From Scytonema sp. UIC 10036 (lineage in GTDB: Bacteria > Cyanobacteriota > Cyanobacteriia > Cyanobacteriales > Nostocaceae): a stretch of 60,306 nt of DNA. The first letter of the stretch is position 1. Every line of letters starts with the position of its first letter. The stretch covers positions 1-60,306 of the forward strand of contig NZ_WJFC01000069.1 in the NCBI RefSeq assembly GCF_009725235.1. Direction: 5' to 3'. The notes beneath the pieces are model-generated. The model was given only the letters and a program-made list of their open reading frames with translations, was not told the DNA's origin and made no database searches. Both the position numbers and the translations under genes were made by a program. This document shows positions 8,291 through 17,590 of this stretch, in pieces.

Positions 8291-9328
8291 ATGAACCAAA
8301 ACGCTTTTGTTACCATTCAGAAACCAAGGACGGATGAAAAGCTATTGTGGAATATTATTAACTCTGGAAATGTTGGATATAAAACCTTCCTCGTTGCCTA
8401 TGATCTCAAAATCTTTCCTCTTCTCGCTGAAAAACCACGGACGCTAGCAGAAGTCTGTGAGGCGTTACAAATTAACTGCCGTCCGGCTGAAGCGCTCTTA
8501 ACGATGAGTGTATGTATGGGGCTTTTGCAAGTCAAAAATGATTGCTATTCGCTCACCTTGTTTGCGGAAGATTATCTCCTCGAAAGCAGTCCAACGTATT
8601 TAGGCGATTTCTTAGACTTTGCGATAACCAACGACTATGTGTTCTCGTTTGAGAACATAAAGAAAGCTGTACTTACCAATTCCTCACAGGTTTACTCTGG
8701 TGATAAACTCTTCCAGACTCATCAAGAGCAGGCTGCCCTAGCACGTGCTTTTACCTATGCAACACATAGTCGTAGTATGGGAGCGGCGCTAGCTTGGCCG
8801 GAAGTTATTGATTTGTCAGGACACAGGTTTTTGCTGGACATTGGTGGAGGCTCAGGTGTTCATAGTATTAGCGCGACGTTGAAATGGTCAAACTTGCAAG
8901 CTCTGATTATTGACCTCGCTACTGTATGTGAAGTAGCACAAGAGTTTGTGACGCACTACGGTTTACAGAGTCGCATCAAAACACAGGTGAGCAATATGTG
9001 GAGTCAGCCCTTCCCAGCAGCCGATATCCACTTCTATGCTGATATATATCATGATTGGTCACTAGAGCAAGGCCGTTTTCTCACTCAGAAAAGCTTCGAA
9101 AGCTTAGAGCCAGGAGGTCGCATTATCATACACGAAATGCTTTATGATGACCAAAAAGCAGGTCCTTCCGCCGTTGCTGCGTATAACATTGCTATGCTAT
9201 TGTGGACAGAGGGTCAGCAATATTCAGCTCGTGAGTTGTCAGCAATGCTGATAGAGACGGGTTTCACTGATATTGAGGTTAAGCCGACCTTTGGCTACTG
9301 GAGTATTGTCACTGGCTACAAACCTTGA
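8291..9328 (+). CDS. SAM-dependent O-methyltransferase (plant-OMT / hydroxyneurosporene-type fold)
   Basis: A 345-residue protein. The ATG at 8291 is preceded by aaggag (8278-8283), which decides against the earlier in-frame Met at 8258. Residues about 15-100 are a winged-helix dimerisation domain. Residues about 180-345 are the Rossmann domain, with the SAM loop DIGGGSG at 183-189 and a conserved His-Asp-Trp (YHDW) in the region that carries the catalytic base in this family. Methyltransf_2 members methylate hydroxyl groups of small aromatic or polyketide products. As the last gene of the plus-strand cluster it is the likely tailoring step. It is 270 bp downstream of the SDR gene, so a separate promoter is possible. 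Confidence 0.8.
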   Translation: MNQNAFVTIQKPRTDEKLLWNIINSGNVGYKTFLVAYDLKIFPLLAEKPRTLAEVCEALQINCRPAEALLTMSVCMGLLQVKNDCYSLTLFAEDYLLESSPTYLGDFLDFAITNDYVFSFENIKKAVLTNSSQVYSGDKLFQTHQEQAALARAFTYATHSRSMGAALAWPEVIDLSGHRFLLDIGGGSGVHSISATLKWSNLQALIIDLATVCEVAQEFVTHYGLQSRIKTQVSNMWSQPFPAADIHFYADIYHDWSLEQGRFLTQKSFESLEPGGRIIIHEMLYDDQKAGPSAVAAYNIAMLLWTEGQQYSARELSAMLIETGFTDIEVKPTFGYWSIVTGYKP

Positions 9329-9394
9329 TAGCTGCAAATCTTGATATTTAAACCTCTCCGGAAAAAAGTACTAGTACAGGTCGGCGTAAGTTAA

Positions 9395-10610
9395 CCAAGT
9401 ATTATTGTGGGAGAATAAGTAAGTAGGTAGGCAAAATAAAACCAAACTATGTAAAGATATATAAATACGGTAAATGCATCTACCGAGGTAACAAAAAGTA
9501 TGGGCACCCGTCTAAGAGTATTTTTGACTTCTGAGCAAAACCAAACCCTGTTAAATCTAAGAACAGCAGATGTACCACACAAAGTCAAAGACCGAGCAGA
9601 AGTAATCAGGCTGAATGCTCATGGTTGGTACGTGGAGAATATAGCTGCTCACTTTGGTTTGACAGTTCAAACTGTAAGAGAGGTTTTGCACAAATGGGAG
9701 AAGCACGGTTTGTCAGGGCTTTGGGAGAAGCCTGGTAGAGGCAGGAAACGAAAATAGACGGAAGCTAACATCGTGTTTTTAGAAAAATGCTTAAGAGAAG
9801 AACCACGTACATACAATAGTTTTCAACTTGCTCAGAAATTAGAACACGAACACTCAATAAAGCTGAGTCCCGACAGAATAAGGCGGGTACTCAAAAAAAG
9901 GGGGTCAATTGGAAGCGAACAAGGAAAAGTCATAAGGGAAAACAAGACCCGGTAGTACGAGAGAATAAACAAGCGGACTTAGATATGCTAGAACTCTCAG
10001 CAGGTGCCGGAGAGATAGACTTAAAGTATTTAGATGAATCAGGTTTTTGTGCATGGAGTGAACCTGGTTACACATACTACTTTAAAGGCGAGCAAAAACG
10101 TGTGGAACAAACAGCACGTCGTGGTCGCAGGTTAAGCATTATTGGATTTTTACAACCATTGATAAGTTTTGTTTATGGACTTGTGATTGGAGGTATTGAC
10201 CGTTGGTCATATATAAATATGATGGAACGAGAAGCGAGCGAAGCACAAGAGTTAGGGCGCATGAGGGTAATCGTGCAAGATAATGGGCCAGTACATCGCT
10301 GCAAAGAAGTCAAACAATTGTGGTCGAAGTGGGAGCAAATGGGGTTATACATGTTTTTCTTGCCTAAATATTGCTCCGAGATGAATCCGATAGAGTTGGA
10401 GTGGCAACACTTTAAAAAAGACGAATTACGTGGACAAAGTTTTGATGATGAATTAGACCTTGCTTATGCCGTGATTGATGGTATTGAAACTAGAGGAGAA
10501 AAAGGAAACTACAGTACACAACGTGTAAAATTTAACAAAAATAGTTCGGGTTAAGTTTTTGTTACATAACTATAAATTTTTCTGCCCACCTACTTATTTT
10601 CTCAAAAAAA
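9395..10610 (+). mobile_element. IS630-family insertion sequence (degenerate)
   Basis: The transposase pseudogene at 9500-10554 is framed by imperfect inverted ends. On the left, gagaataagtaagtaggtag begins near 9411. On the right, the reverse complement of ctgcccacctacttattttc ends near 10603. The same 'aagtaggt.ggca' tip occurs on the MITEs at 42.3-43.4 kb, so this IS, or a relative, is the likely source of those elements. Confidence 0.65.
9500..10554 (+). pseudogene. IS630-family transposase, nonsense and frameshift
   Basis: There are three pieces of one transposase. Residues encoded at 9500-9757 form the N-terminal HTH (VENIAAHFGLTVQTVREVLH). A TAG at 9755 stands where relatives have Trp. 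The same frame continues from 9758 to about 9900 (the winged HTH, with SPDRIRRVLKK). Then an A7-G5 run (about 9893-9904) shifts the frame, and the DDE core (LDESGFCAW, VQDNGPVHR, PIELEWQHFKK) follows to 10554. The second Asp and final Glu regions survive. IS630 elements often use programmed -1 shifts at A runs, so the shift might be functional, but the in-frame amber codon argues for a dead copy. Confidence 0.8.
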
Positions 10611-10650
10611 TAGCTCGTTGGTGAAGAAAATATACATTTTCAAAATATAA

Positions 10651-11230
10651 TTATGTGACCGCTCGATAATAACGCTGGCATTCTTCAGGCAATAGATTTA
10701 GAATAAAATTTCTCTCTTGATTCCAATTAGAAATTTGTTTTTCTTCATGAAAAGTGACAAGATGAATTGATTGAAAACATTGAAAGATCCACTTCAAGGT
10801 AGGATTATCTATAGATTTCCCTAACTGATTTTTAACAGTTAATCCTGACTCATATAAAGCCAGACGTATTTGTCGCTGCACTAATTTATAGACTAACAAA
10901 CATAAACCCATTATCATTGCCAATGCTTCGATTCTTTCCGGTCTTTTAAGATAAACGCTATTTGCAAAAAATGATGGGTCTTTGAGAAAAGCAAATCCTC
11001 TTTCGCATGACTGCTGTGCTTTATAAGGGGAACATATATAAAGGTTGAGAAACGAATCCTAATCCATTTAAAATCATGGCTTTCACAACGTGACCCGCAC
11101 TTACTTTTTCATCTTCTTCTTTTCCCAATAAATCATTAATAATTTCTACTAATCCAATGGTATCTACTATACCTGCAACTATCCCTAAATGGTCTATGTT
11201 CTGTATAGACATCTCTTCGATATTCAACAT
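10651..11230 (-). pseudogene. IS1634-type (DUF4277) transposase with internal deletion
   Basis: The minus strand starts at 11230 with MLNIEEMSIQNIDHLGIVAG, the characteristic DUF4277 opening of IS1634-like transposases, and runs about 65 residues to near 11030. It then jumps, with a frame change, into the C-terminal part (QSCERGF, then a block ending LVYKLVQRQIR) that continues to 10651. Several hundred residues of catalytic core are missing, so it is inactive. Confidence 0.75.
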
Positions 11231-11474
11231 AACAACAGAATTCTCCTAAGTAATTCTGTCTCCGTTTTTCTATATTTCTTTTGAGAAAACTTAAAATTTT
11301 CTATTTCTTTTATTTTCGTGGCTCAAGCTTGAGACGCATTGAGCGATCGCTCTTGGCACGGGAATGTGCCTCTAAATTCTCTTTTCAGGTTATTACTATA
11401 AATTCTTAATTGAGCGATTATTTTCTACTCTTTTTATAGTTTTTCTGTACTACTTTTCCTTCATCTTATTCATG
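11231..11474. other. Intergenic stretch between transposase remnants
   Basis: No gene is seen. One HIP1 octamer sits in a small palindrome (gagcgatcgctc, 11340-11351). The region separates the IS1634 remnant from the end motif of another insertion sequence that starts at 11475. Confidence 0.3.
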
Positions 11475-11500
11475 TGTGACACTTAGGGTGCGGAATGAGG
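11475..11500 (+). repeat. IS end motif, inverted partner at 27811-27836
   Basis: 26 bases beginning tgtgacacttagggtgcgga match the reverse complement of 27811-27836 with a single mismatch. They look like the terminal inverted repeat tip of an insertion sequence. The copy here lies 35 bp before a truncated IS630-type transposase. The two copies face inward across 16.4 kb. Confidence 0.7.
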
Positions 11501-11534
11501 GATTGAAAGCGACCCAACTGCAATCAAATGGCAT

Positions 11535-11960
11535 TTGATTATGGATTGTCTAAATACTCACCAGTCTGAATCATTAGTTCGCTTTGTTGCAGAAAAAGAA
11601 GGTTTAGATATCGACCTCGGTATCAAAGATAAAAGTGGTATCCTCAAATCAATGAAATCTCGTGCTGCCTTTTTAAGTGACCCAGCACAACGAAAGAGTT
11701 TTCCATTATACACCCAAACATTCTTCTTGGTAAGCCAGGGCGTTGCGGGGGTTCCCCCCGTTGTAGCGACTGGCGAACCCGAAGGGCTCAACCAAATTGA
11801 AATTTGGTTCAGCATTTTAGTTCGCAAGTTATTGAAGCGTGCTAGTTTCAAAAGTTTGGACGACCTCAAAAACAGAATTTTAGAATTTATTGATTATTTT
11901 AATAAAACAATGGCTAAACCTTTTAAGTGGACTTATAAGGGTAAAGTGTTGGCTATCTAA
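11535..11960 (+). pseudogene. IS630-type transposase C-terminal remnant with hairpin insertion
   Basis: The frame encodes the end of a DDE transposase: MDCLNTHQSESL near the start, then the LNQIEIWFSILVRKLLKRAS block, ending PFKWTYKGK. The N-terminal half is absent. In the middle, where relatives read YTPKHASWLNQIE, the frame reads SQGVAGVPPVVATGEPEGLN. The corresponding DNA (11733-11795) is a G/C palindrome (gttgcgggggttccccccgt) of a dispersed repeat family that has inserted in frame. The reading frame survives but the protein is incomplete. Confidence 0.75.
11741..11766. repeat. Dispersed G/C palindrome inside transposase remnant
   Basis: The core gttgcgggggttcccccc with flanks agccag and actggcg can fold into a long hairpin. 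It is closely similar to 48270-48325 at the 3' end of the tnpB gene (core gttgccggggttcccccggt) and more distantly to the centre of the 100-bp repeats at 17451 and 48947. This copy disrupts the transposase coding sequence. Confidence 0.65.
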
Positions 11961-11987
11961 TACTTGGCTTATTTACGCCGTGCTGTA

Positions 11988-14900
11988 CTAGTTTTCTATA
12001 TACTCAACCGCTCCTAAAGTTTTCAAAGTGGCAATAGTCGCCGAAGTTACACCTTTAACACCAGTGATGTTCATGCACTCGTACAATCTGGAGCTTCTCA
12101 GAGTTTTCACACACTCACCGATCTTTACATCCCAAAACTTAATCGTCGCATCCTCACTAGCACTGGCCAGGATTTGACCATCAGGACTAAAGGCAACTGA
12201 CCAGATCCACTTAGTATGTCCCGACAAAGTTTTTACGCAGCTGCTTGTGCTGACATCCCAAACCTTCACCGTTTGGTCACCGCTACCGCTAGCCAGCATG
12301 CAACCATCAGGACTGAAAGTGACTGAGTATACACAATTGGTATGCCCCTGTAAAGTTTTAAGACACTGACCAGTGCTGACATCCCACAGCTTCACCGTTT
12401 GGTCACCGCTGCTACTTACCAGCGTCATACCATCAGGACTAAAGGCGACTGACCAGATCCAGTCAGTATGACCTTGCAGAGTATGAAGGCAACTTCCAGT
12501 GCCGACATCCCACAGCTTTACTTTTTGGTCATGACAACCACTGGCTAGCGTATGACCGTCCGGGCTGAAGGCAACGAACCAGATCCGTTGGGTGTGCTCC
12601 TGCAAGGTCTTGAGACATTTGCCTATGCTGGCATCCCACAACCGAACCGTTTGGTCATCACTGCCAGTTGCTAGCATAGTACCATGGGGACTAAAAGCGA
12701 CTGATAAGATCCGATTACTATGTCCTTGTAGAGTTTTGAGGCATTGACCAGTGCTGACATCCCACAGCTTCACCGTTTGATCCTCACTGGCACTCGCAAG
12801 GATGCTACCATCCGGGCTAAGGGAAACTGATGTGACCCGATTACTATGTCCACGCCAAGTTTTCAGGTATTGACCCGTGCTGGCATTCCACAGGCTTATC
12901 GTTTGATCGTTACTGCCACTAGCAATCATATAGCTATTGGGACTGAAGCTGAGAGACCATATTCCATGACTATAACCTAGCAATGTCTTGAGGCATTTGC
13001 CTGTTCTAACATCCCACAACCTTACCGTTTGGTCATCACTGCCACTTGCTAGCGTCGTACCATTAGGACTAAAGGCGACTGACCACACCCGAGTGCTATG
13101 TCCCTTTAGAGTTTTGAGGCATTTGCCTGTTCTAACATCCCACAACCTTACCGTTTGGTCATCACTGCCACTTGCCAGCTGACGACCATCCAAACTGAAG
13201 GCAACTGAATTTATCAAGTCAGTATGACCCTGCAAAGTATGAAGGCATTGACCTGTGCCGACATCCCACAACCTTACCGTTTGGTCATGACAACCACTAA
13301 CTAGTATATAACCGTCCGGACTGAAGGCAACGGACTGAATCCTATGGGTATGTTCCTGCAAGATCTTGATACACTTACCATCACGGATATCCCATAGCCT
13401 TACTGTATAGTCGTCATTCCCAGTCGCCAGCGTCGTACCATCAGGACTAAAGGCGACTGACCACACCCGACTACCGTGTCCCTGTAAAGTCTTAATGCAC
13501 TTACCATCACGAATATCCCACAACTTTACCGTTGTGTCCTCACTGCTACTTGCCAGCATATGACCATTAGGGCTGAAGGCGGCTGACCAAGTCCCACCGC
13601 TATGCCCCTGTAAGGTAGCGAGGCAATGCCCGGTGCTAGTATCCCACAACTTCAGTGTTTGGTCATCACTGCCACTGGCAAGAACGTGACCATCGGGACT
13701 AAAGGTGACCGGCCAGACCCAGCCTGTGTGTCCCTTGCAGGTGAGCAGTTGTTTTCCATCCGCAACCTGGTACAGGCGAATCTCATTGTTAGTATCTCCC
13801 GTAGCCAGGAGTTTTCCATCAGGGCTAAATGCTACAGAATGAATACCGCCGAGAGTTTCAGCAAAAACACACTTAGCTAGATTGGCCTTTTGGAAATTTA
13901 CATTGTGCAAATTCATATTCCGCAGGTCTGCTTGCCAAACAGTAAGATTTGAAAAATCATAGCCAGTTAAATCTGTTTCCAGATGACAAAGCAGATTAAG
14001 GACATTTCCTGCCGTATAACTCTGCTCCAGCGGCGATGTCTCTCGTAGCGTTGCTAAAATTTGAGTTAGCCGATTTTCAATAAGTTTTTTGCTTTTAAAA
14101 ATAGCCAACAGCCCATCTATAACTGGTTTAAGAATGAGGCGAATTTGAGTCTCCCTAACATAATCTTTTGCTGTCGCCTTCATCAAGGCATGACATTTGA
14201 ATAAATCAAGATTTTGAGTAGCAATCTCCTCGTAAACTTGCTCTATCAATCGATTAGTCACATACTCCATAACTACAGGTTGTAGCGTAAAGAGTGCTGC
14301 GCTTTTCTCAACTAGCGATCGCCTTACCAGAGACTCCAGTGCCTCCAGTAATTTTTGTGGTGGTACTGGTGATACAATGTCTTCTTCCAACTCTAATAGA
14401 GAAACTTGCTCGCGATTAATTGCCAACCAGTACATTATATCCTTTTCTAAACATGACAAGCGCTCAAACTGCTGGTCTAGTAGCTCACAGATATCGCCAA
14501 AAACAGTTGTTTCTTGTTGCAAAAATTTAGTAACATTACCACAAAATACATCTTGAATCGTCGTAGCAACCACCTTCAAAGCTAAGGCATTACCAGTATA
14601 GCGATCGATAAGTGTTTCGATCTCGGACTCTGAAGCAGCGATCCCCTTGAGTTTCAAAATTTCCTGCCCATCCACTGACTTCAAACCACCTACTAAGAAT
14701 GAGCGCACAGGGAATGCTTCTCCTTCTAGTGATGCCACTTCTTTAGGTTTTTCCCTACTTGTCAGTACTAAGCAGCTTTGGTGACTAGCTTCTCCCACCC
14801 GTCTAAGCAGTTCCCCATACTCCTCGTATCCCTCTCGATAAAGTCCCGCTCGACTACCACTACGCAAAATCGACTCCATATTATCTAGTACCAGCAGACA

Positions 14901-15521
14901 ACGTGAGGCTCGCAGACAATCAATCAGTCGCGACACTCTATCGCCTACGCTTTCTGGTAAAGAAGCTTCTGTTTCCTGCTCATTGGACAAAAACTGAATT
15001 AGGTTCCCCAGGATAGCTTTAATAGGGGGAGCTTCTCTTAGCGATCGCCATATAATATACTCAAAACTATATTTAATCTGTTCTGCCAGCTTTACAGACA
15101 GAGCTGATTTACCAATTCCCCCCATTCCCAACAGTGCAACTAGTTTACAGCGATCCTCAAGAATCAATTGCTCTAATTTATTGAGTTCCTCTATACGTCC
15201 ATAAAAAACTGACAAACAGATTGCTTCTCCCCAATCTTGACGCTGACATTGATCGGAATGTGTATAGCTATCTTTATCCAGTTCTATATTAAAAGCTTTG
15301 AAGAAATACTCAAGTGTTTTTTTGTCAACTGCGTCGTCGCGAGACAACACTTTAGATATTGTAGCAGTATTTATTCCAATGCGTTCAGCTAAATCTTCAA
15401 GTGTATACCTGTTTCCATAATTTTCATCGACTTCAGACGCCAGTTTAGCCGCCTGAAGTTTTTGCAATCCTTGTGGCGTAAGGATAAGACCTCGTTTACG
15501 TTTCTGCTTTGGAAGATTCAT
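11988..15521 (-). CDS. HTH / NB-ARC ATPase with 14 WD40 repeats
   Basis: 1177 residues. Residues about 38-80 form an HTH of XRE type (LEDLAERIGINTATISKVLS). The STAND/NB-ARC ATPase follows, with Walker A GMGGIGKSA at 132-140, Walker B-like LLVLDNME near 210-220 and winged-helix segments to about 480. A few pentapeptide-like units come next (about 525-555). Then come 14 WD40 repeats, each exactly 42 residues (about 558-1145), enough for two seven-bladed propellers, and a short tail. STAND proteins of this build are signal-sensing switches, and in bacteria related architectures serve regulation or antiphage defence. Effector domain: none is visible apart from the HTH, so DNA binding may be the output. 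The gene is complete and monocistronic, and its stop lies next to the transposase remnant. Confidence 0.9.
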   Translation of the reverse strand: MNLPKQKRKRGLILTPQGLQKLQAAKLASEVDENYGNRYTLEDLAERIGINTATISKVLSRDDAVDKKTLEYFFKAFNIELDKDSYTHSDQCQRQDWGEAICLSVFYGRIEELNKLEQLILEDRCKLVALLGMGGIGKSALSVKLAEQIKYSFEYIIWRSLREAPPIKAILGNLIQFLSNEQETEASLPESVGDRVSRLIDCLRASRCLLVLDNMESILRSGSRAGLYREGYEEYGELLRRVGEASHQSCLVLTSREKPKEVASLEGEAFPVRSFLVGGLKSVDGQEILKLKGIAASESEIETLIDRYTGNALALKVVATTIQDVFCGNVTKFLQQETTVFGDICELLDQQFERLSCLEKDIMYWLAINREQVSLLELEEDIVSPVPPQKLLEALESLVRRSLVEKSAALFTLQPVVMEYVTNRLIEQVYEEIATQNLDLFKCHALMKATAKDYVRETQIRLILKPVIDGLLAIFKSKKLIENRLTQILATLRETSPLEQSYTAGNVLNLLCHLETDLTGYDFSNLTVWQADLRNMNLHNVNFQKANLAKCVFAETLGGIHSVAFSPDGKLLATGDTNNEIRLYQVADGKQLLTCKGHTGWVWPVTFSPDGHVLASGSDDQTLKLWDTSTGHCLATLQGHSGGTWSAAFSPNGHMLASSSEDTTVKLWDIRDGKCIKTLQGHGSRVWSVAFSPDGTTLATGNDDYTVRLWDIRDGKCIKILQEHTHRIQSVAFSPDGYILVSGCHDQTVRLWDVGTGQCLHTLQGHTDLINSVAFSLDGRQLASGSDDQTVRLWDVRTGKCLKTLKGHSTRVWSVAFSPNGTTLASGSDDQTVRLWDVRTGKCLKTLLGYSHGIWSLSFSPNSYMIASGSNDQTISLWNASTGQYLKTWRGHSNRVTSVSLSPDGSILASASEDQTVKLWDVSTGQCLKTLQGHSNRILSVAFSPHGTMLATGSDDQTVRLWDASIGKCLKTLQEHTQRIWFVAFSPDGHTLASGCHDQKVKLWDVGTGSCLHTLQGHTDWIWSVAFSPDGMTLVSSSGDQTVKLWDVSTGQCLKTLQGHTNCVYSVTFSPDGCMLASGSGDQTVKVWDVSTSSCVKTLSGHTKWIWSVAFSPDGQILASASEDATIKFWDVKIGECVKTLRSSRLYECMNITGVKGVTSATIATLKTLGAVEYIEN

Positions 15522-15964
15522 TGCAAAGTCCTTCTTTATAGTTGTAACATCGCTTGCTCCCCTACGCCATTACCGTAGTTGCCATGAAGCGAAATTCAGT
15601 AACTAAAAGCACGATTTGTGGCCTAGTCTTTCGGTACAGGCGCAAATAAGTTGCTACATCCACAAGTAAGAGGGTATCACAAAAGTTCTTACAGCCGTAA
15701 GGACTTAAGCTCTACTTCGTAAAATATCTTATTTTTGTTTCCCTAGCTTCTGTCAAAAGTATTAATTTATGCTAAGCTACTATATATTCAATAATATTTT
15801 ATTTTTTAGCGCAATAGGTAGTTAGGACGAACAGCCGTTCGCTCCTACTCGTCTGAAATAAGCATTATCCGTTAATATACATGATGTTTAATTTTTACAG
15901 TACATAAGTCGTAAAAGTAACAAAAAAGCTATGGTTCTCATTAGATTTTTTTATAGGAATTTGA
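15522..15964. other. Intergenic, upstream of the WD40 gene
   Basis: About 440 bp without a credible coding frame. It contains a short G/C palindrome (acagccgttcgctc region, near 15830) but nothing I can name. The promoter of the NB-ARC/WD40 gene should lie here. Confidence 0.3.
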
Positions 15965-16321
15965 TTAAAGCGGCGAAGATTCAGAACTAGAACCACTCAT
16001 TTCCACCCATTGCTTAATGAGTGCATATAAAATATAACGTATTGTAACTTGTTTCTGAGCGCAGAGCAATTTGAACTGAAGCTTTAAAGATTTTGGGACA
16101 TATGCTTTAACATCCTCAGAGTCTTGGTTAAACAAATCAATGAAGGATTTAGCAACAGGCGCATCTGCTTGTATCCATCGCCCAATCAAATCCTCCAATA
16201 CCTCACTCATCTCCAATTCTTTCTGTACACAGAGAACCTTGAACTGAAGTTTTAAAGTTTTTGGTATAGCTCCCTTGACAACTACAGTTTCTTCACTATT
16301 TTTTTTTAGCCACAAACTCAT
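15965..16321 (-). CDS. Tandem ribbon-helix-helix-like protein
   Basis: 118 residues made of two similar halves. Residues about 14-50 read VVVKGAIPKTLKLQFKVLCV and onward to GRWIQ. Residues about 69-108 read DVKAYVPKSLKLQFKLLCAQ and onward to IKQWVE. Each half has the short strand followed by two helices typical of CopG/ribbon-helix-helix DNA-binding folds, so one chain could make the dimer-like unit that RHH proteins normally form from two. No toxin gene is adjacent, so an antitoxin role is not supported. A transcription or copy-control regulator is the simplest reading. The single ATG at 16321 is the only reasonable start. Confidence 0.65.
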   Translation of the reverse strand: MSLWLKKNSEETVVVKGAIPKTLKLQFKVLCVQKELEMSEVLEDLIGRWIQADAPVAKSFIDLFNQDSEDVKAYVPKSLKLQFKLLCAQKQVTIRYILYALIKQWVEMSGSSSESSPL

Positions 16322-16980
16322 AAATTATGGTACACTTTTTAGTTAAGACATTTGCTTTGGTATTTTAGTACTCCTAGATAATTCATGAGCGAAAAAATCC
16401 GGTAACTTCTAAGAAACTGGGTTTCTGAGAGCGAGATTTTTTACAACTCAAGTAGGATTGCTATAGCTCTTTGCTTTTTAATACCAAAGCTAAATACCAA
16501 ATGCATTCGATAAATACTTTGCAGTAAATACGTATTTAAGGCAGAAACAACTTCAATTTTGGGATTGTTAACCTGCTAAAAGTGGTTTTTGTCCATGTCT
16601 TGTTTTGCCTAACACTCCTATTTATTGAATAATTCAATCTAATATTATGGAGTTTGAAAATTTTGAACAGTTAAGAACGGTAAATTAAGGCGAAACTTAA
16701 TGTGTATTTTAAAAAAATGCCAGTATACAAACGTAATATAAAGATAAATTAATATAATTCAACCTACTGAATGAGTTCGTGTTGCATATTAGATGGTTAA
16801 TAACTTCACACAAAGACGTAAAGAATCAGGTTAGCGTCTTTGTATGAGATTTAAAGAAAAAGCATTACACAAGCGTGCAAAACTTGAACGGTTTATCAAC
16901 GGTGGTTGTCAAACTAACGAGCCTACAGTAGAAGGCGTAGCGTTAGCCTTCACAACTTTTGCCAAAGTATCGTCAGTTTT
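16322..16980. other. AT-rich intergenic region
   Basis: No gene is seen. A plus-strand frame at 16844-17047 is only the shadow of a degenerate SDR start on the other strand plus a dispersed hairpin (gaaggcgtagcgttagcctt at 16930-16949). Confidence 0.35.
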
Positions 16981-17037
16981 TGCAACAAAACCATGGCTGC
17001 TACCAGTTACCAAAGCTATTTTACCTTCAAGCTTCAT
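16981..17037 (-). pseudogene. SDR gene start fragment
   Basis: From the ATG at 17037 the minus strand reads MKLEGKIALVTGSSHG, the classical first strand and glycine loop of a short-chain dehydrogenase. After about 20 codons it degrades into a dispersed hairpin. The downstream catalytic region is missing. It lies 20 bp beyond the stop of the truncated pgl, so an SDR gene probably once followed the sugar-phosphate genes. Confidence 0.55.
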
Positions 17038-17056
17038 CTGTCTCTAAGTTGTGAAA

Positions 17057-17443
17057 CTATTCATGATTTTCTTCCTGCTCAAGCCGCAAAAAACGTGCTG
17101 CGGCCCGGTCTACTAGCCATAGCAGCGACCCTTGTTTTGGACGGATAATCTGAGCGGGGAAGCGATCGGGCTCCGGGTTATCCTCCAAGACAGCTCGCAG
17201 GGTTTCGGCCTTTTCCGACCCACTGACGAGAAAGATCGTGCATAAGGCATTGTTCAGCGCTGGTGGTGTCAGGGTAACCCGGTAGGTATTCTGCTTTTCT
17301 ACCCAGGAAGCAGCGACGAGATGTGTTTGTTCGTGAATGACATTGGTTCCTGGGAAGAGGGAGGCGGTGTGTCCATCTGGTCCCATTCCTAAAAGCACCA
17401 AGTCAAAGCGCGGCCACTTCCCCTCACACAATTTAAAGAAATG
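17057..17443 (-). pseudogene. pgl: 6-phosphogluconolactonase, 5'-truncated
   Basis: About 124 residues matching the C-terminal half of 6-phosphogluconolactonase, including the signature FDLVLLGMGPDGHTASLFPG near the beginning. The full enzyme is about 240 residues, so the N-terminal half is missing. Similarity can be followed upstream of the first Met (FFKL before CEGKWPRFD) to about base 17443 and then stops, 7 bp before the 100-bp repeat at 17451-17550. The enzyme hydrolyses 6-phosphogluconolactone between zwf and gnd products. Another copy elsewhere, or spontaneous hydrolysis, would have to cover this step. It is the last gene of the minus-strand sugar-phosphate cluster. Confidence 0.85.
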
Positions 17444-17450
17444 CCGTACT

Positions 17451-17550
17451 TAGCGCCTTTGCGACGGCAGGCGCTTCAACTGGTGGTAACCAGAGCAACG
17501 CGCTGCCTCGTCTTTGCGTGAGTTTTATTTAGGGTATATAAGCGGACGTG
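17451..17550 (-). repeat. 100-bp dispersed repeat, copy 1
   Basis: Identical over all 100 bases to the reverse complement of 48947-49046, 31 kb away. Similarity ends abruptly on both sides. It carries the palindrome-bearing core seen in the hairpins at 11741 and 48284. It occupies the exact place where the 5' half of pgl is missing, so its arrival probably broke that gene. Confidence 0.9.
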
Positions 17551-17590
17551 ATATCACTTCCTGTCATGATGTAAGAAATTTTTTGATAGA

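Noticed and set aside
12988..13880. Plus-strand frames inside the WD40 gene
   Set aside because: They are periodic shadows of the WD40 repeats.
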